DNA of 64,000 bases from CAYOPZ01 sp964406005 (GCA_964406005.1 CAYOPZ010000003.1:62001-126000), one strand, 5' to 3'; shown: positions 43,478 through 53,146, numbered from the stretch's first letter. The notes: a model not told the origin generated them from the sequence alone. Translations and numbers: made by a program.

Positions 43478-44568
43478 ACCTTAGGATCGAACGATACAAT
43501 GCCGGGAGGCTGGGGGAATTCATCGAATCGCCCGGGTTCAGGGAAATGCCTCATATTCCGGTAAGTTACCACAGGGGCGTTTCCTGGCTCCACAATCCCC
43601 GCATGGATCCTTCGGATTGCCTGATGTACACCGCCCACGACGGGGATAAAATGATCGCTTACCGCTGCATTCTGCCCGACCGCCTCGGGAACCTGAGGTT
43701 CGGCTGGCTGAGCGGCAACTGGGTCCTGCCTGAAAGAAGGAGGCTGGGAATCGCAAGCCGGCTGCTTGAGGAGGCCATGCGCGACTGGGACGGGCTGCTT
43801 ATATATACCAATTATTCTCCGGAATCCCGGTCAGTTTATGAGAAGAGCGGATACTTCAGGCAGTACGCCGAAAGCACGGGACTGCGCTATTATTGCCGCC
43901 TGGCATCTGCCGGATTGCTTGGACGCAGGAACGCATTTTTCAGGGCCATACGTCCGGTTCTCCGGATTTCGGACGTGCTGGTAAATGCCTGGCAGGATCG
44001 CAGGATCCGTTCTGCACTTAAAAAGATGAAGCCCGGCCTGCAGGGAGCCGAACCCATTCCCTCTGTTGACCAGGAAACATATGAATTCCTGGCAAGTCAC
44101 GACAGGCTCGGATTTTGCCGGCGGGATCGGGAGATGTTCGACTGGATTAATGCATATCCCTGGATCGTGACGGGCAGCCGGAATGACAACCGGTATTTTT
44201 TTTCTTCCCATGCATCGCGTTTTTGCAACGACTGTCTGAAGATATCCGATGCGGGCGGGAAACCGGCCGCTTTTATGATGCTGGTTATAAGGGACGATAC
44301 AATGACCGTTCCCTATGCCTGTTTTACCCCGGAAGGATCGGCACATGCCATGGAAATCCTGGAACATTACATGGCAAGCCTCGGGATTTCCTACCTGACA
44401 ACGTACAATAGGGAGCTTCTGTCGTTGATGGACCATTCCGGCCTGCCATTGCTGGGAAGGCGGAAAATGGCCCGGAAGTACTTCGCCACAAGGGAACTGC
44501 TCGGCAGGCTCCCGCCGGTGCCGGGTGTATTTTTTCAGGACGGGGACGGGGACGCGGTATTTACCTGA
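43474..44568 (+). CDS. GNAT family N-acetyltransferase
   Basis: A 364-residue protein with a clear N-terminal GNAT domain. Motif A is GNWVLPERRRLGIASRLLEEA, binding the CoA pyrophosphate, and is followed by YTNYSPESRSVYEKSGYFRQY. A second domain in the C-terminal half (residues from about 190) looks like another, degenerate acyltransferase fold (FMMLVIRDDTMTVPYACF, SLGISYLTTYNREL). It overlaps the second deacetylase by 4 bases and closes the four-gene operon. It could acetylate the amine exposed by the neighbouring deacetylases, but the substrate is unknown. Confidence 0.85.
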   Translation: MNLRIERYNAGRLGEFIESPGFREMPHIPVSYHRGVSWLHNPRMDPSDCLMYTAHDGDKMIAYRCILPDRLGNLRFGWLSGNWVLPERRRLGIASRLLEEAMRDWDGLLIYTNYSPESRSVYEKSGYFRQYAESTGLRYYCRLASAGLLGRRNAFFRAIRPVLRISDVLVNAWQDRRIRSALKKMKPGLQGAEPIPSVDQETYEFLASHDRLGFCRRDREMFDWINAYPWIVTGSRNDNRYFFSSHASRFCNDCLKISDAGGKPAAFMMLVIRDDTMTVPYACFTPEGSAHAMEILEHYMASLGISYLTTYNRELLSLMDHSGLPLLGRRKMARKYFATRELLGRLPPVPGVFFQDGDGDAVFT

Positions 44569-44569
44569 G

Positions 44570-45238
44570 TCAGTCTGACAGTCTCCCGTCTTCGCATTTC
44601 AGTGTGCGGGCGCTGTATTTATCCAGCAGGTTGTAGTTGTGTGTGGCCATTACAACGGCCCTGCCGCTTTGGCTGATGCCGGTCAGGATATTCATAATGT
44701 CATCCGATGTTTCCGGGTCAAGGTTTCCGGTGGGCTCGTCCGCCAGAATGATCTCCGGATCATTCAGCAATGCGCGTGCGATTACCACCCTTTGCTGTTC
44801 CCCTCCGGAAAGCTGATGCGGCATCTTATATCCCTTTACGGCAAGACCCACCTTCTCCAGGACCCCGGAAATCCTTTTGCCGATCTCAACTTTGTCCTTC
44901 CATCCGGTGGCTTTAAGGACAAACCCCAGATTGTCGGTGACGGTTCTGTCGGTCAGCAGCTGGAAATCCTGGAATACGATCCCCAGCTTTCTCCGAAGAT
45001 AGGGCACCTGCCTCCTTTTCAGGGAGTGCAGGGGGAATCCGGCTGCAAATCCCTGTCCTACACGCAGGGGATATTCTGCATTTATGGTCTTGATCAGGCT
45101 GGTTTTACCGCTTCCGACCTTGCCGATGAGATAAACAAATTCTCCTTCGTGGACACGGAAGCTTACATCTGAAAGCACAAGATGATCCTGAATGAAAACG
45201 GAAGCTTTATCAAAACCTATGACGGCATCCCGGGGCAT
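44570..45238 (-). CDS. ftsE: Cell-division ABC ATPase FtsE
   Basis: A 222-residue ATPase of the FtsE family. Walker A is GKVGSGKTS, the signature is LSGGEQQRVVIARAL, Walker B is IILADEPTGNLDP, and the switch His is in MATHNYNLLD. VFQDFQLLTDRTVTDNL is the usual FtsE Q-loop context. FtsE works with the membrane protein FtsX to trigger septal peptidoglycan hydrolases. ftsX is not adjacent, as is common in Bacteroidota. It is convergent with the acetyltransferase gene, with 1 base between the stops. Confidence 0.92.
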   Translation of the reverse strand: MPRDAVIGFDKASVFIQDHLVLSDVSFRVHEGEFVYLIGKVGSGKTSLIKTINAEYPLRVGQGFAAGFPLHSLKRRQVPYLRRKLGIVFQDFQLLTDRTVTDNLGFVLKATGWKDKVEIGKRISGVLEKVGLAVKGYKMPHQLSGGEQQRVVIARALLNDPEIILADEPTGNLDPETSDDIMNILTGISQSGRAVVMATHNYNLLDKYSARTLKCEDGRLSD

Positions 45239-45314
45239 TCGGCTAAAATATTACATCGGTGGAAACTATCAAAGGATTTTAAGTATTGTTGATAAATATG
45301 TTAGTTGTTCGCTC

Positions 45315-45332
45315 CCTGTCCACCCGGGCAGG
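45315..45332. other. Small hairpin between divergent ftsE and TPR genes
   Basis: CCTGTCC and GGGCAGG can pair (one G-U pair) around a 4-base loop. There is no T run, so it is not a standard terminator. It lies in the shared 152-base promoter region and could be a protein-binding site or chance. Confidence 0.35.
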
Positions 45333-45390
45333 TAGTGTAAAATAAACTACTTTTAAAATCGTTAAACAGTGAAAGCTTCTGTCCTTCCGT

Positions 45391-48300
45391 ATGAAACCAT
45401 TTCGCCTGCCGGCCATTATACTGATTTTTACAAACCTCCTTGCATCACCGGGTGTTCATGCGCAGGAACCGTCCGGCCTGGCTGACCCGTACAGGGTATT
45501 TGCGGACGGGCAGGCCCTTTTCGAAAAAGAAAAATACGGTGCCGCACAGGCTCTGTTCAACAAGTTTGCCGGCATGGACAGGACCACGCCCGGACCTCTT
45601 GCCGAAAGGGCGGAATACCTCTCTGCACTTTGTGCCGTGCGCCTGTATAATGACGATGCCCGGTATCTCCTGTACCGGTTCGTCAACACCCATCCGGAGA
45701 GTCCGCTTTACAATGAAGCCGTATTTGAGATGGGGAAGCTGGCATACCGGGACAGGCAATATGCAAATACCGTAAAATGGCTGGCCCGGGTGGATCCCCT
45801 GGACCTGACCGGAGAAGACAGGGCGGAATATTACTTCATGGCCGGATACAGTCATTTCAGGAGAAAGGAATACGCCCGGGCGAGGGTGGATTTCTATGAG
45901 ATTCTGGACGCCCGGAATAAATACAGAGCTCCGGCGCTCTACTATTATTCGCATATACATTACGAACAGGGGAACTATGAAACAGCCCTGAAAGGATTTC
46001 TTGAACTGGGCCCGGATGATACTTTTTCGCCCATTGTCCCCTATTACGTAACCCAGATTTACTTTATCCAGAAGAAATGGGACCAGGTGATCAACTATGC
46101 GAAACCCCTGCTTGATTCGGTTACGGAATCACGCTACGGTGAAATGGCCAAGATCATCGGGGAGGCTTATTTTCATAAGGATATGTTCCGGGAAGCCGTT
46201 CCCTATCTTGAGAAATACCATGAGAAGGTAAGTTACAATACGAGCGAGGATAAGTATCAGATGGCCTATGCCTATTACATGGCAGGCAATTATGAAAAGG
46301 CCAGGGATTATTTCAGAATGGTTTCCATCGGCAATACCGAATTAAGCCAGAGCGCAAATTACCACCTGGCGGATTGCTATATAAAGCTGGGCGACAAGCC
46401 ACAGGCCAGACTTTCGTTCTATGCCGCTTCCAATATGGATTACGATGCCGAAATCAAGGAGGACGCCCTGTTTAATTATGCGGTGGTCACCTATGAATTG
46501 TCCATTTCCCCGTTCAATGAAGCAGTGCAGGGATTTTCAAAGTACATCTCCCTGTACCCGGCCTCCGAAAGGACCGATGAGGCCTATAACTACCTGGTCC
46601 TGGCCTTTATGGACACCAGAAATTACAGGGCGGCGCTGGCTGCACTGGAAAGGATCAGGACAAAGACGCCCGATATTGAGAAATCCTATCAGAGAGTGGC
46701 GTTTTTCAGGGGGCTTGAACTTTTTAAGAACCTTTCGTTCACGGAGGCCATTGAAAAGTTTGACGCTTCCCTGGAATACGGGAGGTATGATCCGGCCCTC
46801 AGGGCGCTATGTTACTACTGGAAAGGAGAATCCTGGTATCGCCTGGAAGATTATGACAGGGCCCTGGAGCAATACCGGAATTTCCTGCAAACGGATGGAG
46901 CGGTCGGGCTCGATGAATATGCCGTTGCGCATTACAATACAGGCTATGCAGAGTTCAAAATGGGGAATTACCGGGAGGCCCTGAACTGGTTCAAGCAATA
47001 CGAAAGCCTGGACCGGGGAAAGAACCAGCGGATCCTTGGAGATGCCTACAACCGGATCGGAGACATGTATTTTGTGGATGCCAGCTATACCCGGGCAATC
47101 GAATACTATGACAAGGCCATTTCACTGGGTGTGACCGATGTGGATTATGCCCTGTACCAGAAGGGGATTTCCGAAGGGGTGATGAATCATCACCGGGAGA
47201 AGATCGCCATCCTCGGTATCATCCTTGACCGGTACGGGAATTCGACCTATACGGCCGATGCGCTGTATGAATCGGGGAGGAGTTATTTCATCCTGGGGGA
47301 AGCGGACAGGGCCATCCCGTTCTATATGCGTATCCTTGATGAGTATCCGCTGAGTTCCTATCTTTCAAAGGCCCTTGTTCAGCTCGGTCTCATCTATTAT
47401 AACAAGGAGGACGAGGAGCAAGCCCTTGCCTATTACAAACGCGTTGTATCGGAATTTCCCGGCACGCCTGAGGAGAACAATGCACTGCTCGGGATAAGGA
47501 ACGTATATGTTGAGGATAACAGGGTGGACGAGTACATTGCTTACGTGGAATCGCTCGGCAGGGGTATGGACGTTTCCAGGAGCGAGCAGGATTCCCTGTC
47601 GTACCTTTCTGCTGAAAATATATATATGAGCGGCGACTGTGAAGAAGCGGTAAAAAGTTTCGAGTCCTACATTGCAGGCTTTCCATCCGGGAGTTACCTG
47701 CTGAATGCGCATTTTTACAAGGCGGAATGCCAGTTGAAGGCTCAGGATACCGGAAATGCACTGGCATCCCTGAATTACATCATCCGGCAGCCACGCAATA
47801 CATTCACCGTACCCGCCCTGCTTGCAGCTTCCAGGATCAATTTCTCCTCGGGGAATTACCCTGAAGCGCTTGAAAACTATATCATGCTCGAGGCCCTTGC
47901 CGAGACGAAGGTCAATATCACGGAAGCACGTGTGGGGGCGATGCGCTGTTACTACCTGCTTGAGGAATACGCAGATGCCATTGATGCGGCACGTGCAGTG
48001 CTCAGTGATCAGAAAATTGCCGGCGAACTGATACGGGAAGCACATTTTAGAATCGCAAAGTCTTTTCTTATGCAGGATCGCTTTGCGCTTGCGCTGGAGG
48101 AATTCAGGATCGTGGCAGGGGAGGTAAAAACGGAGGAAGGGGCCGAATCCAAATACAGGGTGGCGGAACTGCTTTATATCCGGAAGGAATATGACGAGGC
48201 CAGGGAAGTGATCTTCGACTTCGCGGAACAGAATACCCCGCACCAGTACTGGATGGCAAAAGCCTTTATTCTGCTGGCCGATATTTATATGATCGGCAAT

Positions 48301-48480
48301 GACAGTTTCCAGGCCCTGCCTACGCTGCAGAGCGTCATAGATTATTACGAGGTGACCGACGACGGAATCCTTGACCTGGCCAGACGGAAAAAGGCAGATA
48401 TCATACAGCGGGAAAGTCAGCAGCAGGAAGTTCCCCGGGAAGAAGCCATTGAACTGGAAATGGAGGAGGGCAGTCCATGA
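45391..48480 (+). CDS. Large periplasmic TPR-repeat protein
   Basis: A 1029-residue exported protein (signal peptide ending GVHAQ) made almost entirely of tetratricopeptide-type helical pairs. Examples are YFMAGYSHFRRKEYARARVDFYEILD, AYYMAGNYEKARDYFRMVS, AHYNTGYAEFKMGNYREALNWF and ALYESGRSYFILGEADRAIPFYMRILDEYP. There is no catalytic motif. The last residues are strongly acidic. The stop overlaps the start of a beta-barrel gene (ATGA), so the two are very likely a periplasmic scaffold and outer-membrane partner. Related to Bacteroidota TPR proteins annotated as YbgF/Tol-Pal-like, but far larger. Divergent from ftsE. Confidence 0.9.
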   Translation: MKPFRLPAIILIFTNLLASPGVHAQEPSGLADPYRVFADGQALFEKEKYGAAQALFNKFAGMDRTTPGPLAERAEYLSALCAVRLYNDDARYLLYRFVNTHPESPLYNEAVFEMGKLAYRDRQYANTVKWLARVDPLDLTGEDRAEYYFMAGYSHFRRKEYARARVDFYEILDARNKYRAPALYYYSHIHYEQGNYETALKGFLELGPDDTFSPIVPYYVTQIYFIQKKWDQVINYAKPLLDSVTESRYGEMAKIIGEAYFHKDMFREAVPYLEKYHEKVSYNTSEDKYQMAYAYYMAGNYEKARDYFRMVSIGNTELSQSANYHLADCYIKLGDKPQARLSFYAASNMDYDAEIKEDALFNYAVVTYELSISPFNEAVQGFSKYISLYPASERTDEAYNYLVLAFMDTRNYRAALAALERIRTKTPDIEKSYQRVAFFRGLELFKNLSFTEAIEKFDASLEYGRYDPALRALCYYWKGESWYRLEDYDRALEQYRNFLQTDGAVGLDEYAVAHYNTGYAEFKMGNYREALNWFKQYESLDRGKNQRILGDAYNRIGDMYFVDASYTRAIEYYDKAISLGVTDVDYALYQKGISEGVMNHHREKIAILGIILDRYGNSTYTADALYESGRSYFILGEADRAIPFYMRILDEYPLSSYLSKALVQLGLIYYNKEDEEQALAYYKRVVSEFPGTPEENNALLGIRNVYVEDNRVDEYIAYVESLGRGMDVSRSEQDSLSYLSAENIYMSGDCEEAVKSFESYIAGFPSGSYLLNAHFYKAECQLKAQDTGNALASLNYIIRQPRNTFTVPALLAASRINFSSGNYPEALENYIMLEALAETKVNITEARVGAMRCYYLLEEYADAIDAARAVLSDQKIAGELIREAHFRIAKSFLMQDRFALALEEFRIVAGEVKTEEGAESKYRVAELLYIRKEYDEAREVIFDFAEQNTPHQYWMAKAFILLADIYMIGNDSFQALPTLQSVIDYYEVTDDGILDLARRKKADIIQRESQQQEVPREEAIELEMEEGSP

Positions 48481-50132
48481 AAAACATCGCATTATACCCT
48501 GTGCTTGTTGCTGTTTTCCTGTGGACAGGAACCGGCGAAGCGTTCTCGCAGGAGAGCATAGATAAGGAAATCGTTGTGGTGAAACCCTACCAGCCCAGCC
48601 TGTCCGATGCAATCAAGATCAATGTGATGCCGAAGGTAAGTGACAGCATTCACATTCATCCCAGCTTCGATTATGCAATCGAACCCAGGAAATACGAAAC
48701 CCGCTTTCAGGTAAGGCCCATTTCTGCGGCCAGACTTGTCGGAGTGCCCCTCAGCAAGCTGTATAAGAGCTACCTTGAGCTGGGGATAGGCAACCATATG
48801 ATGCCGCTCGCGGTACTTGACATCAATTCGCTCAGGTCAAAGAAGAGCCAGTGGGGAATTGCCTTCAGGCATTATTCCATAAACGGGAAACTGAAACTGG
48901 ACGACGGGCAGAAGATCGCCCCCGGATTTTTCGAAAATTCCGGAACCATCCATGCGAAAAGGATATTCACCAACAGTGCTCTTTCGGGCAAAGCAAGGTT
49001 TGCCTATGACGGCGGTAATTTTTACGGTCTCTCCGATACTACACTGGCCAGGGATGACATCACGCAAAACTACCTGAAGATCGACGGTATCCTGCGGCTG
49101 GGTTCCATTTACAATGACTCGCTGCATCTGAATTATTCAGGGCAGCTGGAATACAGGTATACAATGGACCATTACCGGCATGAAGAGCACGGAATGATCC
49201 TGACGGCAGACCTTGACAGGCTTTTCGCGTCGGGGTCCACCTACGGATTCGAGTTCCTGGGGAGCTACTACAATTCCGGCGGATCCATCGATTCTGCCAA
49301 CAATACGGTTATGGAACTCAGCCCGTGGATGAGCAAAACCACCGGGGAATACAGTTACAGGATCGGATTGAAACTCTCCGCAGATGCACACGGAAAAAGT
49401 TTCAATCCCTATCTGCATCCTGTTGCAAGACTGCAGATCAACGTGGTAAAGCGTATACTGATGCCGTATTTCGGAGTGGACGGAGGATTGCAGGTCAATG
49501 ATTTCCGCAACGTGGCTTCTGAGAACAGGTACGTCACACCCGGATTGAAGGTCCTGAATACCCATCAGAAGATCAGGGGGTATGCGGGTCTCAAAGGCAG
49601 TTATACATCACAGCTTTCCTACGACATGGGATTCAGCTACGCTCTTTATCAGAACATGCTGTTCTTTGTCAACGATACCGGAACGGTTTTGGGAAATACC
49701 TTTGATGCGGACTACGATGATGCGGAATTGCTCGAATTGTATGCCCGTTTACAATACAACGGGTCGGAGAAGCTCCGTTTTGTGCTGGAAGGAAGTTATG
49801 ATCAATATAAGCTGGACACCCTTCCCCATCCATGGCACAAGCCTTCCCTGAAACTATCCCTGAACACACGGTATAACCTGAAGAACAAGATCATTGCGGA
49901 CGCAGGCATACACTATGTGGGCAAACGCTTTGCCCGGAGCGATCCGCCCTCCCTGTCGCCCGTAACCCTGGCAGGCTATGCGGACCTGGATGCAGGTCTT
50001 GAATACAGGTATACAAAGATACTTTCCGCATTCATCCGTTTCTATAACATCCTTGGTACGGAAAACTACCTCTGGAACCGTTATCCCGGGGTCGGATTCA
50101 CTGTGCTGGCCGGTATTTCATACGTTTTGTAA
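48477..50132 (+). CDS. Plugless TonB-receptor-like outer-membrane beta-barrel
   Basis: A 551-residue outer-membrane protein with a signal peptide (ending EAFSQ). A short N-terminal region (IDKEIVVVKPYQPSLSDAIKINVMPKV) is followed by many amphipathic strands with aromatic ends. The C-terminal strand ends YLWNRYPGVGFTVLAGISYVL, with the aromatic-terminated signature of TonB-dependent receptors. There is no plug domain or TonB box. It overlaps the TPR gene by 4 bases and so probably works with it. Its function is unknown; an assembly or transport pore linked to the periplasmic scaffold is one possibility. Confidence 0.85.
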   Translation: MKNIALYPVLVAVFLWTGTGEAFSQESIDKEIVVVKPYQPSLSDAIKINVMPKVSDSIHIHPSFDYAIEPRKYETRFQVRPISAARLVGVPLSKLYKSYLELGIGNHMMPLAVLDINSLRSKKSQWGIAFRHYSINGKLKLDDGQKIAPGFFENSGTIHAKRIFTNSALSGKARFAYDGGNFYGLSDTTLARDDITQNYLKIDGILRLGSIYNDSLHLNYSGQLEYRYTMDHYRHEEHGMILTADLDRLFASGSTYGFEFLGSYYNSGGSIDSANNTVMELSPWMSKTTGEYSYRIGLKLSADAHGKSFNPYLHPVARLQINVVKRILMPYFGVDGGLQVNDFRNVASENRYVTPGLKVLNTHQKIRGYAGLKGSYTSQLSYDMGFSYALYQNMLFFVNDTGTVLGNTFDADYDDAELLELYARLQYNGSEKLRFVLEGSYDQYKLDTLPHPWHKPSLKLSLNTRYNLKNKIIADAGIHYVGKRFARSDPPSLSPVTLAGYADLDAGLEYRYTKILSAFIRFYNILGTENYLWNRYPGVGFTVLAGISYVL

Positions 50133-50455
50133 AGCGGATATTCGGGGTCTCCGGTTTCCTGTTGATTTTATGTTGATAAACCGGCTGATTTTTAGGAAGT
50201 TTTATGTCCCAAAAGTGGTATAAATTTTGTATTTTTACTACATCATTGGGAGTTGTGGAAATGAATTTTTAAGATTTTGATTTTCAATAGATTAGAAAGA
50301 TATTGTTGAGTCCGATATATCATCCTGCACATTTCCTGGGTAAAACCTGCTGAAACATCTGGTTAGACCTGTAAAATCACCCTGGTTTACCGGCTTATAT
50401 GACCCTGGTAGAAGTGTTTTTATGTGTCGGATTCAATAATTAAGAAAGGAATGTC
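50133..50455. other. 323-bp intergenic region upstream of gyrB
   Basis: No gene is visible here. The region is AT-rich and presumably holds the gyrB promoter, though no exact TAnnTTTG box stands out. It contains an imperfect inverted repeat (50302-50315 with 50427-50440) that closes just before the gyrB start, and a few short repeated phrases such as ACCCTGGT. Confidence 0.6.
50302..50440. repeat. Imperfect long-range inverted repeat before gyrB
   Basis: The left arm (50302-50315, ATTGTTGAGTCCGA) and right arm (50427-50440) match in 12 of 14 positions when one is reversed. The loop is about 111 bases. Its position directly in the gyrB leader raises the chance of a regulatory structure, but the match is only moderate. 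Confidence 0.4.
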
Positions 50456-52456
50456 ATGGAAGAGAATGAAAAGACTGGGAATCAGGACGGAACGGTACTT
50501 CAGAACGGCGATACGGATTATTCCGCAGAGAGCATTCAGGTTCTTGAAGGACTTGAAGCGGTAAGGAAGAGGCCGGCGATGTATATTGGTGATGTGAGCA
50601 TCAAAGGATTGCATCACCTGGTTTACGAAGTCATTGACAATTCCATCGATGAAGCCCTGGCCGGATATTGCAGCCAGATCGATGTGGTGATCAATGAAGA
50701 CGGTTCTGTGACGGTAACCGACGACGGGCGGGGCATTCCCATCGAAATGCATGAAAAGGAAAAGAAATCGGCCCTCGAGGTTGTCATGACGCTTCTTCAT
50801 GCAGGAGGGAAGTTCAATAAGGATTCATACAAGGTTTCCGGGGGCCTGCACGGCGTGGGCGTTTCCTGTGTGAATGCACTCTCGAAGTCCTTGCGTGCAG
50901 AGGTACACAGGGATGGAAAAATACATGTTCAGGAGTATGAAAAGGGGAAACCTGTTTCCGGGGTAAGGACGATCGGGGATACGGACAGGAACGGAACGAT
51001 CATCTCGTTTACACCGGATGATACCATATTCATTACAACGGATTTTAATTTTGAGATCCTCGCTTCCCGCCTGCACGAGCTGTCTTTCCTGAACAAGGGT
51101 ATCAACCTTTCGATCACCGACATGCGGGAAAAAGAGGAAAACGGGAACGGGAACGGAAACTTCCGCAGTGAACAATACCATTCGGAGCGCGGTCTCAGTG
51201 AGTTTGTCGAGTTGCTGGACGCCACACGGGAAAAGCTGACCGAGAATGTGATCCAGATCGACACCGAGAAAAATAATGTACCGGTTGAAATTGCACTTCA
51301 GTACAACACCTCGTTCAGCGAAAATGTACATTCCTATGCGAACAATATAAATACCATAGAAGGGGGGACCCATCTGGCAGGATTCAGGCGCGGCCTTACC
51401 CGTACACTGAAGAACTATGCTGAAAAATCGGGAATGCTTGCCAAGCTGAAGTTCGACATCAGCGGGGATGATTTCCGTGAGGGGCTGACAGCGATCATAT
51501 CCGTGAAGGTACAGGAACCGCAGTTCGAGGGGCAGACAAAGACCAAACTCGGGAATTCAGAGGTGTTGGGAGCGGTTGATCAGGCCATCAGTGCGGATCT
51601 GTCCAATTACCTGGAAGAAAATCCCAGGGATGCCAAAACCATCGTTCAAAAGGTCATTCTTGCGGCCACTGCGAGGCATGCTGCCAGAAAGGCACGCGAG
51701 ATGGTACAGCGGAAAAACATTTTGTCCGGGGCGGGATTGCCCGGGAAGCTGGCCGACTGCGCTGAAAAAGATCCTGCGCATTCTGAGATATATCTTGTGG
51801 AGGGCGATTCTGCCGGAGGTACGGCCAAACAGGGTCGTGACAGGCATTTCCAGGCCATCATGCCGCTTCGCGGGAAAATACTCAATGTGGAAAAAGCCAT
51901 GCAGCATAAGATATTTGAAAATGAAGAGATCAGGAATATTTTTACTGCCCTGGGCGTGAATATCGGAACGGAAGAGGACAGCATGGCCCTTAACCTTGAA
52001 GGGCTCCGTTATCATAAGATCATTATCATGACGGATGCGGATGTGGACGGCAGCCATATTACCACGCTGATCATGACCTTTTTCTTCCGGTACATGATCG
52101 AGCTGATCAGGGACGGATATCTGTATATCGCCACGCCTCCCCTCTATCTGATCAGAAAGGGAAAGACCGAGAAGTATTGCTGGTCGGAGGAGGAACGTAT
52201 CAGGTTTGTCAGGGAAATGAGCGGGGGTGGAAGCGATGGAGGCATTCATGTCCAGCGATACAAGGGACTGGGTGAAATGAATGCGGAACAGCTCTGGGAA
52301 ACCACCATGAATCCGGAAAACCGGACGTTGCGGCAGGTGACCATTCAGAGTGCTGCGGAAGCCGACAGGATATTCTCAATGCTTATGGGAGATGACGTGC
52401 CGCCGCGCAGGGAATTCATTGAAACACATGCCAAATACGCCAATATCGACGTTTAG
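50456..52456 (+). CDS. gyrB: DNA gyrase subunit B
   Basis: A 666-residue type II topoisomerase ATPase subunit that introduces negative supercoils with GyrA. The GHKL ATPase begins VRKRPAMYIGDV with HHLVYEVIDNSIDEAL, DDGRGIP and the loop GGLHGVGVSCVNAL. The TOPRIM domain has EGDSAGGTAKQGRDR and DADVDGSHI. The C-terminal YKGLGEMNAEQLWET completes the core. A short Gly-Asn repeat (ENGNGNGNF) sits in a surface loop. Length fits Bacteroidota GyrB; ParE is less likely because of the long leader and N-terminal extension, but it is not excluded. The stop overlaps the convergent AlkD-like gene by 4 bases. Confidence 0.93.
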   Translation: MEENEKTGNQDGTVLQNGDTDYSAESIQVLEGLEAVRKRPAMYIGDVSIKGLHHLVYEVIDNSIDEALAGYCSQIDVVINEDGSVTVTDDGRGIPIEMHEKEKKSALEVVMTLLHAGGKFNKDSYKVSGGLHGVGVSCVNALSKSLRAEVHRDGKIHVQEYEKGKPVSGVRTIGDTDRNGTIISFTPDDTIFITTDFNFEILASRLHELSFLNKGINLSITDMREKEENGNGNGNFRSEQYHSERGLSEFVELLDATREKLTENVIQIDTEKNNVPVEIALQYNTSFSENVHSYANNINTIEGGTHLAGFRRGLTRTLKNYAEKSGMLAKLKFDISGDDFREGLTAIISVKVQEPQFEGQTKTKLGNSEVLGAVDQAISADLSNYLEENPRDAKTIVQKVILAATARHAARKAREMVQRKNILSGAGLPGKLADCAEKDPAHSEIYLVEGDSAGGTAKQGRDRHFQAIMPLRGKILNVEKAMQHKIFENEEIRNIFTALGVNIGTEEDSMALNLEGLRYHKIIIMTDADVDGSHITTLIMTFFFRYMIELIRDGYLYIATPPLYLIRKGKTEKYCWSEEERIRFVREMSGGGSDGGIHVQRYKGLGEMNAEQLWETTMNPENRTLRQVTIQSAAEADRIFSMLMGDDVPPRREFIETHAKYANIDV

Positions 52457-53145
52457 ACCTTGCGTGATTTCTTCCTTTCAATGACTTTGAGGGCTTCGCG
52501 CCGGCTGAGGGGGGAAAGCCGGCGGGAGGATACAAAATCGACAACCGCCTGCGGACGGGTTTTTGAATACTCCCTGAGTGCCCATCCGATGGCTTTACGT
52601 ATCCAGAATGACCTGTGATCTGAAAGCCGTTCGATAAAACCGAAAAGCAGATCCGTATCTGTTTCCTCCTTATATCCCAGCTGGAAAAGCAGACAGGTCC
52701 GTTGCAGCCATATATTCCCGGAGTCCATCCAGGTGCTTGTTTTGGGCACGATGGTCTCAGGATGGTTGTGCATGACTGCACCCACCAGCCGGGCGGCGAT
52801 TCCGTCTACAGTATCCCACCATGATTTGGTGATGATGAGGTATTCGAGCAGGGGGAAATGATACGGTGTCAAATTGTTTTTTATACGCTCCAGTAAAGAC
52901 AATGCCGCATACTGGCATTCGCGCATTTCCTCCAGCCATAAAGACCTGCAGACATCTTCCAGGTTTTCCATGCCAGGAAGCCCGTGGTTTTTCACAAATT
53001 CCCCGGTGATTTTTTTCCGGGACGGTGTGGGAATTCCGTAATACCCGAACTGATCCTTCATATACCTTTTCATGTTTGCGGCATACTCAGGGTCCCTGCC
53101 GGCTTCAAAGCTGCGTATCAAAGGTTCTGTATAGGGGTGTGACAT
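52453..53145 (-). CDS. AlkD-like DNA alkylation repair protein
   Basis: A 230-residue HEAT-like repeat protein of the AlkD/AlkC family (KKITGEFVKNHGLP, QYAALSLLERIKNNLTPYHFPLLEYLIITKSWWDTVDGIAARLVG, and WLQRTCLLFQLGYKEET). These DNA glycosylases remove bulky or positively charged alkylated bases without base flipping. The helical repeats and the WWDTVD region are the family signature. The C-terminus is basic (IERKKSRKV). The gene begins 1 base after the dapF stop on the same strand, so both share a transcript. Confidence 0.9.
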   Translation of the reverse strand: MSHPYTEPLIRSFEAGRDPEYAANMKRYMKDQFGYYGIPTPSRKKITGEFVKNHGLPGMENLEDVCRSLWLEEMRECQYAALSLLERIKNNLTPYHFPLLEYLIITKSWWDTVDGIAARLVGAVMHNHPETIVPKTSTWMDSGNIWLQRTCLLFQLGYKEETDTDLLFGFIERLSDHRSFWIRKAIGWALREYSKTRPQAVVDFVSSRRLSPLSRREALKVIERKKSRKV

Positions 53146-53146
53146 G

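Noticed and set aside
45315..45332. Hairpin before the TPR gene considered as a terminator
   Set aside because: No T run follows on either strand, and it lies between divergent genes where a terminator is not expected.
47365..48612. 415-codon minus-strand frame opposite the TPR gene
   Set aside because: The opposite frame carries clear TPR repeats and a signal peptide. The antisense translation has low-complexity, domain-free sequence.
50250..50290. Possible DnaA box near TGTGGAAAT upstream of gyrB
   Set aside because: Only a partial match to TTATNCACA on the reverse strand, a single copy, and no dnaA gene or AT-rich repeat cluster nearby.
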